From Pelotomaculum sp. (GTDB lineage Bacteria; Bacillota; Desulfotomaculia; Desulfotomaculales; Pelotomaculaceae), in contig DNIT01000188.1 in the NCBI GenBank assembly GCA_003489345.1, positions 1 through 64,000 on the forward strand: DNA of 64,000 bases, given 5' to 3'. The notes under the pieces were generated by a model. It had not been told where the DNA came from and searched no databases. It saw only the letters and a program-made list of their open reading frames with translations. Positions 31,745 to 40,838 of the stretch are shown here, in pieces. Numbering within the stretch: the stretch's first letter is position 1; every line of letters starts with the position of its first letter. The translations under genes and the position numbers were made by a program.

Positions 31745-31897
31745 GTGAATGCACCGAAAGACGATAAACAAATGCTCTCGATTAGAATCCCCAAGGGATT
31801 AAATAAGCGGCTTGAAGAGCTTACAAAAAGGATGGGGGTGAGCAAGTCTCAATATATTTTGACGCTGATTGATGCGGCCATAAAGAAGGCTGGATAA
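31745..31897 (+). CDS. CopG/RHH-like small regulator, copy 2
   Basis: A 50-aa RHH protein: KQMLSIRIPKGLNKRLEELT, KRMGVSKSQYILTLIDAA with a KKAG end. GTG start with GGGGGTGAG. Paired with the Arc-like gene 31425. Confidence 0.65.
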   Translation: MNAPKDDKQMLSIRIPKGLNKRLEELTKRMGVSKSQYILTLIDAAIKKAG

Positions 31898-32004
31898 GGA
31901 GGGGAGATTCCCCGGCACCGTGGCCTCGATACCGGGGCTATGGGGATGTTGGGGATGGGGTTTGTTTCTGAGGATAACTTTACCATGAAGGGAGGTGAAA
32001 ATAA

Positions 32005-32454
32005 ATGGCAAAACGCGCAACGATAAACGCCGATAACTTGTATCTGGTATCGCGCACAAAGGCCGGATATACCAGAGGAGAGGCGGCAGAACTGCTTTTC
32101 GTGGATGAATCCACTCTGGAGCGGTACGAAGCAAGCAAGACGATACCAACTCATGACCGAGTATTGGAAATGGAAGAGTTGTACGATGACAAGGCGCTGG
32201 CATATAGGCATTGCACGGAAATGTGTCCATTGGGGAAACTGCATGACCGCATTGAGGAAAGCGATTTTCCGACAGCCGTGTTAGGCTTGATCAGCAAATA
32301 TAACGACCTGGGGACGCAGCTTGATGCGCTGATCAGAATTGCGGCTGATGGCAAGATAACGCCAGATGAGGCAGAGGCATACAGCAAGATAGAAAAAATG
32401 ATGCTCCTGCTTAGAAAAAAAATAACCACGCTAAGTTTGTGCGCGGCTGTGTAA
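32005..32454 (+). CDS. XRE-type HTH protein
   Basis: A 149-aa protein. N-terminal HTH, LYLVSRTKAGYTRGEAAELL then ESTLERYEASKTIPTHD, a short Cys-containing linker (HCTEMC) and a helical C-terminus. Early-operon regulator. GGGAGGTG SD. Confidence 0.65.
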   Translation: MAKRATINADNLYLVSRTKAGYTRGEAAELLFVDESTLERYEASKTIPTHDRVLEMEELYDDKALAYRHCTEMCPLGKLHDRIEESDFPTAVLGLISKYNDLGTQLDALIRIAADGKITPDEAEAYSKIEKMMLLLRKKITTLSLCAAV

Positions 32455-32496
32455 ATTGCTAAGAAAAGTATACCACAGACACCGGAGGGTTGCAAC

Positions 32497-32742
32497 ATGT
32501 CAAGAAAACGTGCGGATTTGAAGCTTGTATCCCTTGCTATCGAGGAAGCCGGAAGTATAGACACCGGGACGGTGAGTTTGCAGCTGGAAAAGATACTTGA
32601 CCGGGAAATGGTCAAGTGGCCGTCATATCAGAAGATGTCGCGGGCAACAAGGTATTCGGCATTATGTGGCAGGCTGGAGAGGTTGGGTATTTGCACCTCC
32701 AGCGACATCCAACGGTTGATTGAGGAGGCTAAAGGAGCATGA
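32497..32742 (+). CDS. Small hypothetical protein
   Basis: An 81-aa protein with basic start MSRKRADLKLVSLAIEEAG; helical, unassigned. Overlaps the next gene by 4 nt (ATGA). Confidence 0.45.
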   Translation: MSRKRADLKLVSLAIEEAGSIDTGTVSLQLEKILDREMVKWPSYQKMSRATRYSALCGRLERLGICTSSDIQRLIEEAKGA

Positions 32743-33026
32743 GTAAAGCACTGCAACTAACCGATTCACTAAAGGCAGCTGAAGCCGCAGTGAAAAACCT
32801 CGTTCATCCGGCATCCATTCAATGGGAAAACGGCAAGTGGCAGGTAATATTAAGCTTCTACAGAGACTTGGAGCAGATCCCAGGGAGACCGGAGTTCATA
32901 GAGATAAGCAACGGGTTTCATGCGGCGAAGGCCATAAAGGAACTGCAGGGAGTGACATTCTTCTGCTACCTGGTGGAATCGGAGTACCGGGAGTTGAAGG
33001 AGAAGAAGAAGAAGAAGATTGCGTAA
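32739..33026 (+). CDS. Small hypothetical protein
   Basis: A 95-aa protein, SIQWENGKWQVILSFYRDLE, ending in a Lys run encoded by GAAGAAGAAG-type repeats. Unassigned; coupled to the gene before it. Confidence 0.45.
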   Translation: MSKALQLTDSLKAAEAAVKNLVHPASIQWENGKWQVILSFYRDLEQIPGRPEFIEISNGFHAAKAIKELQGVTFFCYLVESEYRELKEKKKKKIA

Positions 33027-33125
33027 CCATTGGAGGCGGCGTGGGGGTATATCTGCATATGAGAGCAGTTTACAGCGACCGGCCCGCCTCCTGCAAATTT
33101 AAATGAAACAGAGGAGATAGATTCG

Positions 33126-33254
33126 ATGGCAACATGTTCAAAATGCGGATGCACAAAGCCGTGCGCTTGCGATAATTACACGCCGAACGATCAGGATACC
33201 TGCATCAAATGTGGTTGCACAAAGCCTTGTAGCTGCGACAACTATTCAAAATAA
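33126..33254 (+). CDS. 42-aa Cys-rich repeat protein
   Basis: Two near-identical copies of a 15-residue unit, C-x-KCGCTKPC-x-CDNY. Ten Cys in 42 residues (C4, C7, C9, C13, C15 and C26, C29, C31, C35, C37), which suggests a metallothionein-like or zinc-cluster peptide. ATG after GAGGAGATAG. Too short for usual gene callers. Confidence 0.55.
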   Translation: MATCSKCGCTKPCACDNYTPNDQDTCIKCGCTKPCSCDNYSK

Positions 33255-33274
33255 AAAGATACGGAGGGTTAACC

Positions 33275-33561
33275 ATGTTAGAACTGCTCAAAAAGATGGC
33301 CGCTGAGGCTGAAGGCACAGACGGGGGGGCTTAACCGACCTCCTGCAAAAGCTTGAAGCACAAGAAAATAAGCCAGGCGAGATCAGGATTACGGTTGAGG
33401 GATGGAAGGAGAGCGGGCAGGAAGATCCGTTGCTCCATGAGGAGATCAAGGAGTTCACCTTGATCGCTAGAGACAAGGAAAAGACCATTGTCATGGTCTT
33501 CGCATCTAAGGCATTTCAGCAGAACGCCATCATGGCACTATTGGCAAGCTTGAAAAAATAA
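33275..33561 (+). pseudogene. Hypothetical gene with frameshift at a G7 run
   Basis: The frame from ATG 33275 (SD GGAGGG) reads MLELLKKMAAEAEGTDGG and stops right after a run of seven G (33323-33329). The -1 frame then continues LTDLLQKLEAQENKPGEIRI to the stop at 33561 as a normal coding stretch. One more G would give an unbroken protein of about 95 residues. This may be a mutation, a sequencing error, or slippage on the G run. Confidence 0.5.
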
Positions 33562-33749
33562 GAACCCACAGCAGGGCGACCGAGGCGTCCGGCCCGCCGA
33601 TGAGGGAGCCAACTATGAGATATGGGGTATGTGCAAGTGATAAGCACTAGGGCCAACAACGTGAGCTTTGTGGGGCGCGCCCAAAGTGAAACGAAGAGGG
33701 ACACCGGGGTGGCCGGACCCGGATTGTTCCGTAGAAAGGAGATAGATCA

Positions 33750-33938
33750 ATGGATTTAACCGAAAAATCCAAAAAATACATTGACAGCCTATCATACGAG
33801 AGTTTACTGGCCAGGTGGAGGTTTGCGCCTGTTGGCGATCCTTGGTTCCAAGGCGAAACAGGGGATTACTGGAGGAAGCGCATGTCAGAAATAAAGCCTC
33901 AGAACCATGCTGGAATATCAAAAAGGGTCGGATGGTAA
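33750..33938 (+). CDS. Conserved small phage protein
   Basis: A 62-aa protein, MDLTEKSKKYIDSLSYESLL then RWRFAPVGDPWFQGETGDYW, a motif-rich small protein seen in many Bacillota phages, role unknown. AAAGGAGATAG SD. Confidence 0.65.
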   Translation: MDLTEKSKKYIDSLSYESLLARWRFAPVGDPWFQGETGDYWRKRMSEIKPQNHAGISKRVGW

Positions 33939-34129
33939 TGCGCGGCAAGTGTCATCTCAAGTGGCCGCCTGACTTGCGGCCGGGGGATGTAATAGAGCAC
34001 CGCGACCTTCCCGGTAAGTCCCTGGTGGTCGAGTCAGGCCCGGAAGAGGGCCTTTCGGGAGAGCGGTATCGCGTGAAGATGCCAGACGGCAAAGTGGTGC
34101 CGGTGCTGAAAAGGAATTTGATTGTTTGA
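33932..34129 (+). CDS. Small hypothetical protein
   Basis: A 65-aa beta-rich protein, LRPGDVIEHRDLPGKSLVVE then YRVKMPDGKVVPVLKRNLIV. Overlaps the previous gene by 7 nt; ATG 33938 is an alternative start. Confidence 0.5.
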   Translation: MVMRGKCHLKWPPDLRPGDVIEHRDLPGKSLVVESGPEEGLSGERYRVKMPDGKVVPVLKRNLIV

Positions 34130-34143
34130 TTTGGGGGTTAACC

Positions 34144-34359
34144 ATGAGCGAAGTCAAAACAGTGGAATTTGAAGGTCCTTGCCCATTTTTAACTTGTTTA
34201 AAGACTGAAAAACATACACACCCGATATGTCCTGTCTGCGGCGCTGTCCGATACGGTAACCTCTTTTGTGAAGAATGTCGGAACCAAATGGAACCGGGAG
34301 GACTAAGCAGGGACGAATGGGATGAGTATGTTCTGGATTTAAAAAAACGGAGGGGATAG
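34144..34359 (+). CDS. Small zinc-finger protein
   Basis: A 71-aa protein with CPFLTC, CPVCGAVRYGNLFCEEC: a treble-clef or ribbon with six Cys. Precedes the recombination genes. Confidence 0.55.
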   Translation: MSEVKTVEFEGPCPFLTCLKTEKHTHPICPVCGAVRYGNLFCEECRNQMEPGGLSRDEWDEYVLDLKKRRG

Positions 34360-34361
34360 GG

Positions 34362-35390
34362 ATGGAAAACAACTTGGTTGTTGCTGAGATAAACAATTAC
34401 CCTGAAGCGAAGTATAATAGACTTTTTCCTTGCACGCTAACAGAGTTAAGTCCGCTGCACAAGGTTATGGTCAATCAGGTCAAGATCGACCCGACTCCAA
34501 ACCGTGGCGATGTTTATTCACAGAATAGCGGCTTGGCGCTTACTAAAATAGCCTGCTTAAAGCTGATGACGGCCGCCAATGTGGTCATGGAAGAATCAAA
34601 ACAGATATTCCCGCGCGCCTGCCAGAGGTGCATGCAGGTAGCGCAGGCAACAAAACAAGCCCCTCAATGCGGCACTTGCCCCAGTAAAGACGATGTGGCT
34701 TACCAGGTCAGTATCCTTGTGCCGGAGCCATCAGGTGGGCATAGGCGGTATGTGGCAACAAAAGAAGTATCCAAGGAACGGTTTGTCCATAATAACGGTG
34801 GTAAGGATGGCAAACCAGAGAAGGTCCCTGTCGAGCATATGCCTGCACAATGTGAAACAAAAGCCTTGCTTCGCGCGCTGCGAGCAGGCTTGGGTATCAA
34901 GGGTGTTTACTCTGCCACTGAACTTCAAAAGCCGTTTGCTGTCGCCGTGGTTGTTCTGAATGCACACGATCCAGAACTGAAGAAAGCGCTCATTGAAAGC
35001 TATGTGAACAGCAGAAACGCTTTGTTTTCTGCAAAGACCGCTCCGCAACTTTCAGCGCCGGATTTACATGCGCTACCTCCGGCTGACGATGATGAACTCC
35101 CTAATGATGGTAATACCGTTGTACTGACAGACGATGACGACGATGACATTCCTCCCGAGTTGGGCACCGATGAGACCCCGCCCTGGGAGCAGGAACAAGA
35201 AGAGCAAGGAGTCGAATCAAACCTGTTCGATCATGCTATTGTCTGCCAGGCTTGCGCCCAGGTCATTGAAAAGTCCGGTAGCTGGGAGCCTGAGACAATC
35301 AAGGAGTATTCGCAGAAAAACTTTGGCGGCGCGATTTACTGCCCGGCGTGCCAGCGTAAGATCAAGGCATCCCAGAAGAAGGGGGCGTAA
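34362..35390 (+). CDS. Candidate single-strand annealing / recombination protein
   Basis: A 342-aa protein. The N-terminal part, SPLHKVMVNQVKIDPTPNRG, has no family I can name, but CETKALLRALRAGLGIKGVY resembles the conserved helix of Redbeta/RecT/Rad52-type annealing proteins. An acidic Asp-rich linker (about 235-290) and a C-terminal four-Cys ribbon (CQACAQVIE and YCPACQRKIK) follow. It ends 2 nt before the SbcD-SbcC gene, the usual place of an annealase. Assignment is inference. Confidence 0.45.
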   Translation: MENNLVVAEINNYPEAKYNRLFPCTLTELSPLHKVMVNQVKIDPTPNRGDVYSQNSGLALTKIACLKLMTAANVVMEESKQIFPRACQRCMQVAQATKQAPQCGTCPSKDDVAYQVSILVPEPSGGHRRYVATKEVSKERFVHNNGGKDGKPEKVPVEHMPAQCETKALLRALRAGLGIKGVYSATELQKPFAVAVVVLNAHDPELKKALIESYVNSRNALFSAKTAPQLSAPDLHALPPADDDELPNDGNTVVLTDDDDDDIPPELGTDETPPWEQEQEEQGVESNLFDHAIVCQACAQVIEKSGSWEPETIKEYSQKNFGGAIYCPACQRKIKASQKKGA

Positions 35391-35392
35391 CT

Positions 35393-38300
35393 ATGCGCAT
35401 CCTTCACACCGCCGACTGGCATCTTGGGGAGTTTCCCGGACCTGTCGTAGACGGCAAGAACGCCCGTCTCATGGACACTGTACGCTGCATTGACTTCCTG
35501 GTTGAGAAGGCAATGTATGTGCAGCCGGACGCGATCCTGATCGCCGGTGATCTATTTCACAAGTCCCAGCAGTGGGCAAACCCCATGCTGAACCTGATCG
35601 ACATTGCCGCTTCGAGGCTGCGGCAACTTGCGGCCATAGCGCCTACCGTATTAATGTTTGGCACCGCGAACCACGACAATCTGCAGGCTTTTGAGAATAT
35701 CAGAGCCATGCGTATAGATAACCTCTATATTATAACAACTCCTTATCTATTTACCTTTGATACCAAGTCCGGGCCGCTGCAGATCGCGGCGGTTCCGGGC
35801 CTGGACAAAGGTTACTTCCGCACGAAATTTCCCGGCATGGACCCAGCAGAGGAAAATCAAAAATGCAGTGAACTTCTGGGTGACATTGTTTTGGGACTCG
35901 GCGCTCAGGTTGATACCTTATTGCCTTCGGTGCTGATGACACACTACAGCGTGGCTGGCTGCGAGTATGACAATGGGCAGCAACATATCTTTACCCAGTC
36001 AGAGGTTATCCTCCAGCGCGAGGCCATTGCCGCGAGTCCGTTTGATTTGGTGTGCCTGGGGCACATCCATAAGGCGCAGGAGGTCGAGCATTGCGGCAGG
36101 CCGGTGTTTTATTCCGGGGCGATCAACGGGCTGACCTTCAATGAAGAGGGGCAGGATAAAGGGTTCTGGATACATGATGTCGAGATGGATTCGCATGACC
36201 ATGTATTTTCCCGCTTTATCAATACCCCATATCGTGAGTTTCTGACTGAGAAATGGGACGACCAGAACATTGAAACTTTCCTTTCTTATGAAGGAGAGGC
36301 CCCAACATGGTTGCACGGAACGCGGGTAAAAGACAAAATTATCCGCATCCACTACGAATGTTCCGACGAACTAAACAAACAACTCAACCGCAAGGTACTG
36401 GAGAAGTCCCTCTACGAAGCCGGTGCCTTCTACGTGGCCGAAGTCAAGCCCGTGCAGATAATAACTGCCCTGACCAAACAGGAACTTTCCGAGAATGCCG
36501 GACCGATGGAGAACTTGCGCAACTGGTGCAGGGCGGAAGGATTTACCCCGGAGGAAACACTTGAACTGGAAATACTAGCCAGACCGCTAATTGATACGGT
36601 GAGTTCCAGGATGCCGACCGGGAAGCTGTCAGGAGTATTTGAACCACGGCGGCTTGAAGTAAAGAACTACCGGTCATACAGAGAAGCATCCTTTGATTTT
36701 AGCCAAGTCAATTTCGCGGTAGTTGGCGGCCCGAACGGAATCGGCAAATCAGCCTTCTTCATGGACGCGATCAGCGACTGCCTTTATGAGGAAACCCGCG
36801 AGGGAGAACTCACAGGATGGATTACCAACGGCGAGAAATCAGGCGCCATTACGTTTGAGTTTTCCATGGGCGAATCAATCTGGCGGGTGATCCGTACCCG
36901 TGCCAGGTCTGGCAAAACCACAGTGGCGCTCCAGGAGCAGATTGACGGCCAGTGGGTTGACAGGAGCGCCGAAAAGGTTCGCGACACACAGGAGAAGATT
37001 GTGGCCCTCTTGGGCATGGACGCTCTGACATTTCGGTGTTGCGGGATCATTATGCAGGACGCTTATGGCCTCTTCCTTGAGGCCGACAGGGAAGACAGGA
37101 TGCAGGTTCTGGGCAACATCCTGGGGCTGGGAATATATGAGCAGCTTGAAACATTGGCAAAAGCCAAAGTAACTGATGCCAACCGGGAGTTACAGAAGGC
37201 GAAAGATAAATTGGCTGATCTGGATGAAAAATTAAAAGCGCTGCCTGGGTTGAAAACCGAGCAGGAAGTGGTGGAGGCCGAGATCAAGCAGGTGGCCGCC
37301 AATATCGAATCAAAAACTGCCGAATTAAAAGGGCTTGAGGAAACGGTCAGGACTCTGGAAGAGAAGCAGCGTAAGGCTGAGGAGTTTCTAAAACAAATGG
37401 AAACGCTCAATACCGAAAGTGATTCTAAGGTCATGGATCGGGCGGAGCAGATCAAGAGGAAAGAGAAGGCTCAATTGATGCTTGACCGGGAACCGGATAT
37501 TTTGACCAAGGCTGCGGAATATGACCGCGTTAAGCAGCAGATCGCGGTACTGGAAACAAAAGAGCCGCGGCTAAAAGAACTGAGCGGCGAAGAAAATCAA
37601 GTTCTCCAGAATATTACCCGGGCGGAGGCCACTTTAAGCAGGTTAGGCGTGCAAATCCGGGATGCTGAGTACTTCATAAATGACAAAGATTTGATTGAAC
37701 AGAAGGCAGCTGAATACACAAGCACCCTAGAAGCACTCAATATAATGGATGGACTTGGGGAAAAACATAAAGCTTATCATGACCAAGTGGTTACTGTCGA
37801 GAGGACAATAGATGCATCAGGCGACACTATACGTAGGAAGCGGGATATCCTGAAAATCTATAAAGATAAACTCAGAATGCTGGATGACGCCAACTGTATA
37901 GATTCGGAAAAAGCCTCTTGCCGATTCTTGACGGACGCTATTGAAAGCAAGGCAAAAATACCTCAAATAGAGGCCGAAATTGTAGAGATCGAGAAAACCA
38001 GGACCCCTCTAATAGAACAGGTGAAAGATCTCGAGGCCTTAAAGGACGGCCTGGGATACAGCAACGAGGAACATTACCGTCTTAAAAAACTGATTGAGGA
38101 ATTACGGCCGTATTCCGAGAAGGCCCTGCAACTGAGCGCTAAGGCTGAACTGCTGGATAATCTAAACCAGCAGCAAACCCAACGGCAAGAGGAGTTAAAA
38201 AGCCACAAAGAGCGCCTGGCATCTGTGAAAGAGTGGGCGCGGGCGTTAGCTGAGGAACTGAAACCACTCGCTGAAATGAGATCCAGGCTGCCTAAATTGG

Positions 38301-39172
38301 AATCCTGGGCCAAAGCGAAAGACCAGCTGCCGGCCGCGAGGGAGATATTGAAAACCGCAGGCGAGCGGATTAAGACACTGGATACTGAGATAGCGGCCAA
38401 GACGGAGCAGGCGGAGGCACTTGAGCTCAGACGCGCCGATATGGCAGAAGAGGCCAAAAGGCTCCCGGATGAAAAATATGAACTGGATGCCACCAAGGTT
38501 GCGCTGGAAGAGTTGCGGGAAAAACAAAGCACCCTCCAATTGAAAGCCGGCGGCCTCAAGGCGAAGCTGGAGGCGCTTGCCGAGGCCGTAGCCGAACGGG
38601 CGCTAATCAATGAAAATATGGGGCCGCAGGCGGTAATGCTGACGCGGTACCAGACCCTGGCGAAATCCTTCGGACAGGACGGTATTCCCTTCTCAATCAT
38701 TAGGACTGCGGTACCTGAACTATCAACGCAGGCAAATGAAATCCTGGGGCAAATGACCGGGGGTAAGATGAGCCTGGAGATGCGGACGGAGCGGATTCAG
38801 AAAAGCAACAAGAAGGAAGTCAACGCCCTGGAGATATTTATTACCGACTACCAATGGGGGACGATGCCTTACAAGAGCAGGTCAGGCGGGCAGAAGGTAC
38901 GGGCTGCGCTCAGTGTGGCGTTCGCGCTGGCGGAGTTGAAAGCGAGACGGGCAGGGATTCAACTAGGGATGCTGTTCGTTGATGAGCCAAGTTTCCTCGA
39001 TGCGCAAGGCTCTGAGGCTTATTGTGATGCTCTTGAGGCGATAGCTGAAAGGTACGCAGGCATGAAGGTGGTAGCGATAAGCCATGACCCGGCCATGAAA
39101 GCCAGGTTCCCGCAGATGATCGAGGTGGAGGACGGCGGAGAAGCCGGGAGCAGAGTCAGGCTGGTTGCATAA
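35393..39172 (+). CDS. Fused SbcD-SbcC (Mre11-Rad50) nuclease-ATPase
   Basis: A 1259-aa single chain. Residues about 1-400 form an SbcD/Mre11 phosphoesterase: HTADWHLG (Asp8, His10), LIAGDLFHKS (Asp53), GTANHDN, and GHIHKAQE near 223. Residues about 430-1259 form SbcC/Rad50: Walker A GGPNGIGKSAFF near 445, long coiled coils, signature SGGQKVRAALSVAFALAEL near 1164, Walker B MLFVDEPSFLD near 1195. The coiled-coil tip has C-x7-C (CIDSEKASC, about 835-843) instead of the zinc-hook CxxC. It would process DNA ends for replication and recombination. Confidence 0.9.
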   Translation: MRILHTADWHLGEFPGPVVDGKNARLMDTVRCIDFLVEKAMYVQPDAILIAGDLFHKSQQWANPMLNLIDIAASRLRQLAAIAPTVLMFGTANHDNLQAFENIRAMRIDNLYIITTPYLFTFDTKSGPLQIAAVPGLDKGYFRTKFPGMDPAEENQKCSELLGDIVLGLGAQVDTLLPSVLMTHYSVAGCEYDNGQQHIFTQSEVILQREAIAASPFDLVCLGHIHKAQEVEHCGRPVFYSGAINGLTFNEEGQDKGFWIHDVEMDSHDHVFSRFINTPYREFLTEKWDDQNIETFLSYEGEAPTWLHGTRVKDKIIRIHYECSDELNKQLNRKVLEKSLYEAGAFYVAEVKPVQIITALTKQELSENAGPMENLRNWCRAEGFTPEETLELEILARPLIDTVSSRMPTGKLSGVFEPRRLEVKNYRSYREASFDFSQVNFAVVGGPNGIGKSAFFMDAISDCLYEETREGELTGWITNGEKSGAITFEFSMGESIWRVIRTRARSGKTTVALQEQIDGQWVDRSAEKVRDTQEKIVALLGMDALTFRCCGIIMQDAYGLFLEADREDRMQVLGNILGLGIYEQLETLAKAKVTDANRELQKAKDKLADLDEKLKALPGLKTEQEVVEAEIKQVAANIESKTAELKGLEETVRTLEEKQRKAEEFLKQMETLNTESDSKVMDRAEQIKRKEKAQLMLDREPDILTKAAEYDRVKQQIAVLETKEPRLKELSGEENQVLQNITRAEATLSRLGVQIRDAEYFINDKDLIEQKAAEYTSTLEALNIMDGLGEKHKAYHDQVVTVERTIDASGDTIRRKRDILKIYKDKLRMLDDANCIDSEKASCRFLTDAIESKAKIPQIEAEIVEIEKTRTPLIEQVKDLEALKDGLGYSNEEHYRLKKLIEELRPYSEKALQLSAKAELLDNLNQQQTQRQEELKSHKERLASVKEWARALAEELKPLAEMRSRLPKLESWAKAKDQLPAAREILKTAGERIKTLDTEIAAKTEQAEALELRRADMAEEAKRLPDEKYELDATKVALEELREKQSTLQLKAGGLKAKLEALAEAVAERALINENMGPQAVMLTRYQTLAKSFGQDGIPFSIIRTAVPELSTQANEILGQMTGGKMSLEMRTERIQKSNKKEVNALEIFITDYQWGTMPYKSRSGGQKVRAALSVAFALAELKARRAGIQLGMLFVDEPSFLDAQGSEAYCDALEAIAERYAGMKVVAISHDPAMKARFPQMIEVEDGGEAGSRVRLVA

Positions 39173-39241
39173 AGTTACATCCACCATGAATACACGGCGG
39201 GCCAACCGCCCGCCTCCAACGAAAGCGAGGGCATTGCTGAG

Positions 39242-39655
39242 ATGATGAACGAAACAAAACTCCGCTACGTTTACAAGCATAAGAGAGACGGAGATTGGCA
39301 ATATGACTACTTCACCCTGGATGAGATCGAAAGCGGAAAGGCTGCTGAAATGGTCAGAGCGATCAAGCGTGACGGGTATGAGTTGATTGCGCGGGATCGG
39401 TTCATCGGGGTTGGCGACAAGAATGGGGTTGAGGTTTATGAGGGCGATCATATTGTTTGCAAACAATATATCGGCGGCAACTGGGTTGATAATGTTATCG
39501 AAAAAGGCACTGTTTCATTTAAAGATGGGGCATTTTATCTCTTGCGAAAACAAGGATATTATAGACCGCTTGCATGGCTTATTGAAATGGACTACGCGCT
39601 TGAGGTCATTGGCAACATTCACGAAGGCAAGGGGGATGCTGGAAGAAATGACTGA
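39242..39655 (+). CDS. YopX-like protein
   Basis: A 137-aa YopX-family protein: RFIGVGDKNGVEVYEGDHIV, then LEVIGNIHEGK at the C-terminus. Common phage early protein of unknown role. The preceding gap (39173-39241) holds a GGCGGGC/GCCCGCC hairpin. Confidence 0.7.
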   Translation: MMNETKLRYVYKHKRDGDWQYDYFTLDEIESGKAAEMVRAIKRDGYELIARDRFIGVGDKNGVEVYEGDHIVCKQYIGGNWVDNVIEKGTVSFKDGAFYLLRKQGYYRPLAWLIEMDYALEVIGNIHEGKGDAGRND

Positions 39656-40010
39656 ACTTGAAATTAATAATTTTGCCTACAACTTTATAAACCTGATAAA
39701 CGCAAAAAATAACAAGATCAGACACCTGAAAAGCGAAGTTACACGTCTCCGTGCCGTTGTGACCCAGCAGACGGAGCCTGGCAGAAGGTTAACGGAAGAA
39801 GAGGTAAGAGAAGGAAAACAGCCAGTATATGCATATCACATGGCCCAGAAAACTATAGGGTGGGTAATACCTTTAAGTAACCTTATAGGGGTAATTAGCA
39901 ATAAAAAGGGTGTCTATAAATACTCTGACTATGGGAAGACATGGTATGCACTTTCAGCAAGGCCTGAGCAAATTCCAGGCGGCGAAGGCGAAGAGGTTGA
40001 TGCAACATGA
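39648..40010 (+). CDS. Hypothetical protein
   Basis: A 120-aa protein. A coiled-coil start (NKIRHLKSEVTRLRAVV), then a beta-rich part with VYKYSDYGKTWYAL. ATG 39636 in frame is an alternative start. Overlaps the Dam gene by 4 nt. Confidence 0.5.
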   Translation: MTELEINNFAYNFINLINAKNNKIRHLKSEVTRLRAVVTQQTEPGRRLTEEEVREGKQPVYAYHMAQKTIGWVIPLSNLIGVISNKKGVYKYSDYGKTWYALSARPEQIPGGEGEEVDAT

Positions 40011-40813
40011 ACAAAAGACCATTCCTCAAATGGGCCGGCGGCAAGTATCGAATCATTGAGCGCATCAAGGCGCTACTGCCGGAAGGCGATTGCCTGATTG
40101 AGCCTTTCTGCGGTTCGTGTGCGGTGGCGCTGAACACAGGCTACGACAGGTACATTTTGGCCGACAACAACGCTGATCTGATTAACCTGTATCAAAGGTT
40201 GCAGGTAGAGGTGGAAGATTTTATAGAGTACTCCCGGTATTTCTTTTATCCTAGTTATAACAACGAGGAGTATTACTATACATTCAGGGAAGAGTTTAAC
40301 AGTGATCTTGTAGGCTATGACAAGGCCGCCCTTTTCCTCTACCTCAACCGCCACGGCTACAACGGCCTTTGCCGCTACAATAAGCACGGCAAATTCAACG
40401 TCCCATTCGGGCGACATGATCAACCATACTTCCCGGAAGCAGAAATGCGGCATTTCCACGAAAAGGCCAAGGCCGCCGTGTTCAAAGTGGCAGACTTCCG
40501 GGATACGATGCGGGAGGCCAAGCTGGGCAGCGTGATCTACTGCGATCCTCCCTATGTGCCCTTATCTGACACAGCCAACTTCAAGGATTACAGTCCAGGA
40601 GGATTCAGCCTATGGGATCAGGGCGACCTGGCCGATCTCGCCAAAGAGTGCGCCGGAAGGGGTATCCCGGTGCTTATCTCAAACCATGCGACGAAATTCA
40701 CGCTGGCAGAGTACAAAGGGGCACGCATAGAGCAGTTCGACGTGCGGCGGAATATCAGTTGCAACGGCGGCAATCGAGGTAAGGCCGGGGAGTTGTTGGT
40801 GCTGTTTAGTTAG
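40007..40813 (+). CDS. dam: DNA adenine methyltransferase (Dam/D12 class)
   Basis: A 268-aa N6-adenine methylase: FLKWAGGKYRII motif, EPFCGSCAVAL (SAM motif I), catalytic DPPY near residue 180 with PYVPLSDTANF. Likely GATC-type methylation to protect phage DNA from restriction or to control replication. No cognate restriction enzyme is near. Confidence 0.88.
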   Translation: MNKRPFLKWAGGKYRIIERIKALLPEGDCLIEPFCGSCAVALNTGYDRYILADNNADLINLYQRLQVEVEDFIEYSRYFFYPSYNNEEYYYTFREEFNSDLVGYDKAALFLYLNRHGYNGLCRYNKHGKFNVPFGRHDQPYFPEAEMRHFHEKAKAAVFKVADFRDTMREAKLGSVIYCDPPYVPLSDTANFKDYSPGGFSLWDQGDLADLAKECAGRGIPVLISNHATKFTLAEYKGARIEQFDVRRNISCNGGNRGKAGELLVLFS

Positions 40814-40838
40814 TTACTAGTAAGGAGGGTTATGAATC

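Noticed and set aside
38074..38700. Long minus-strand ORF opposite the SbcC half
   Set aside because: Shadow of a coiled-coil gene; Ser/Leu-rich with no SD.
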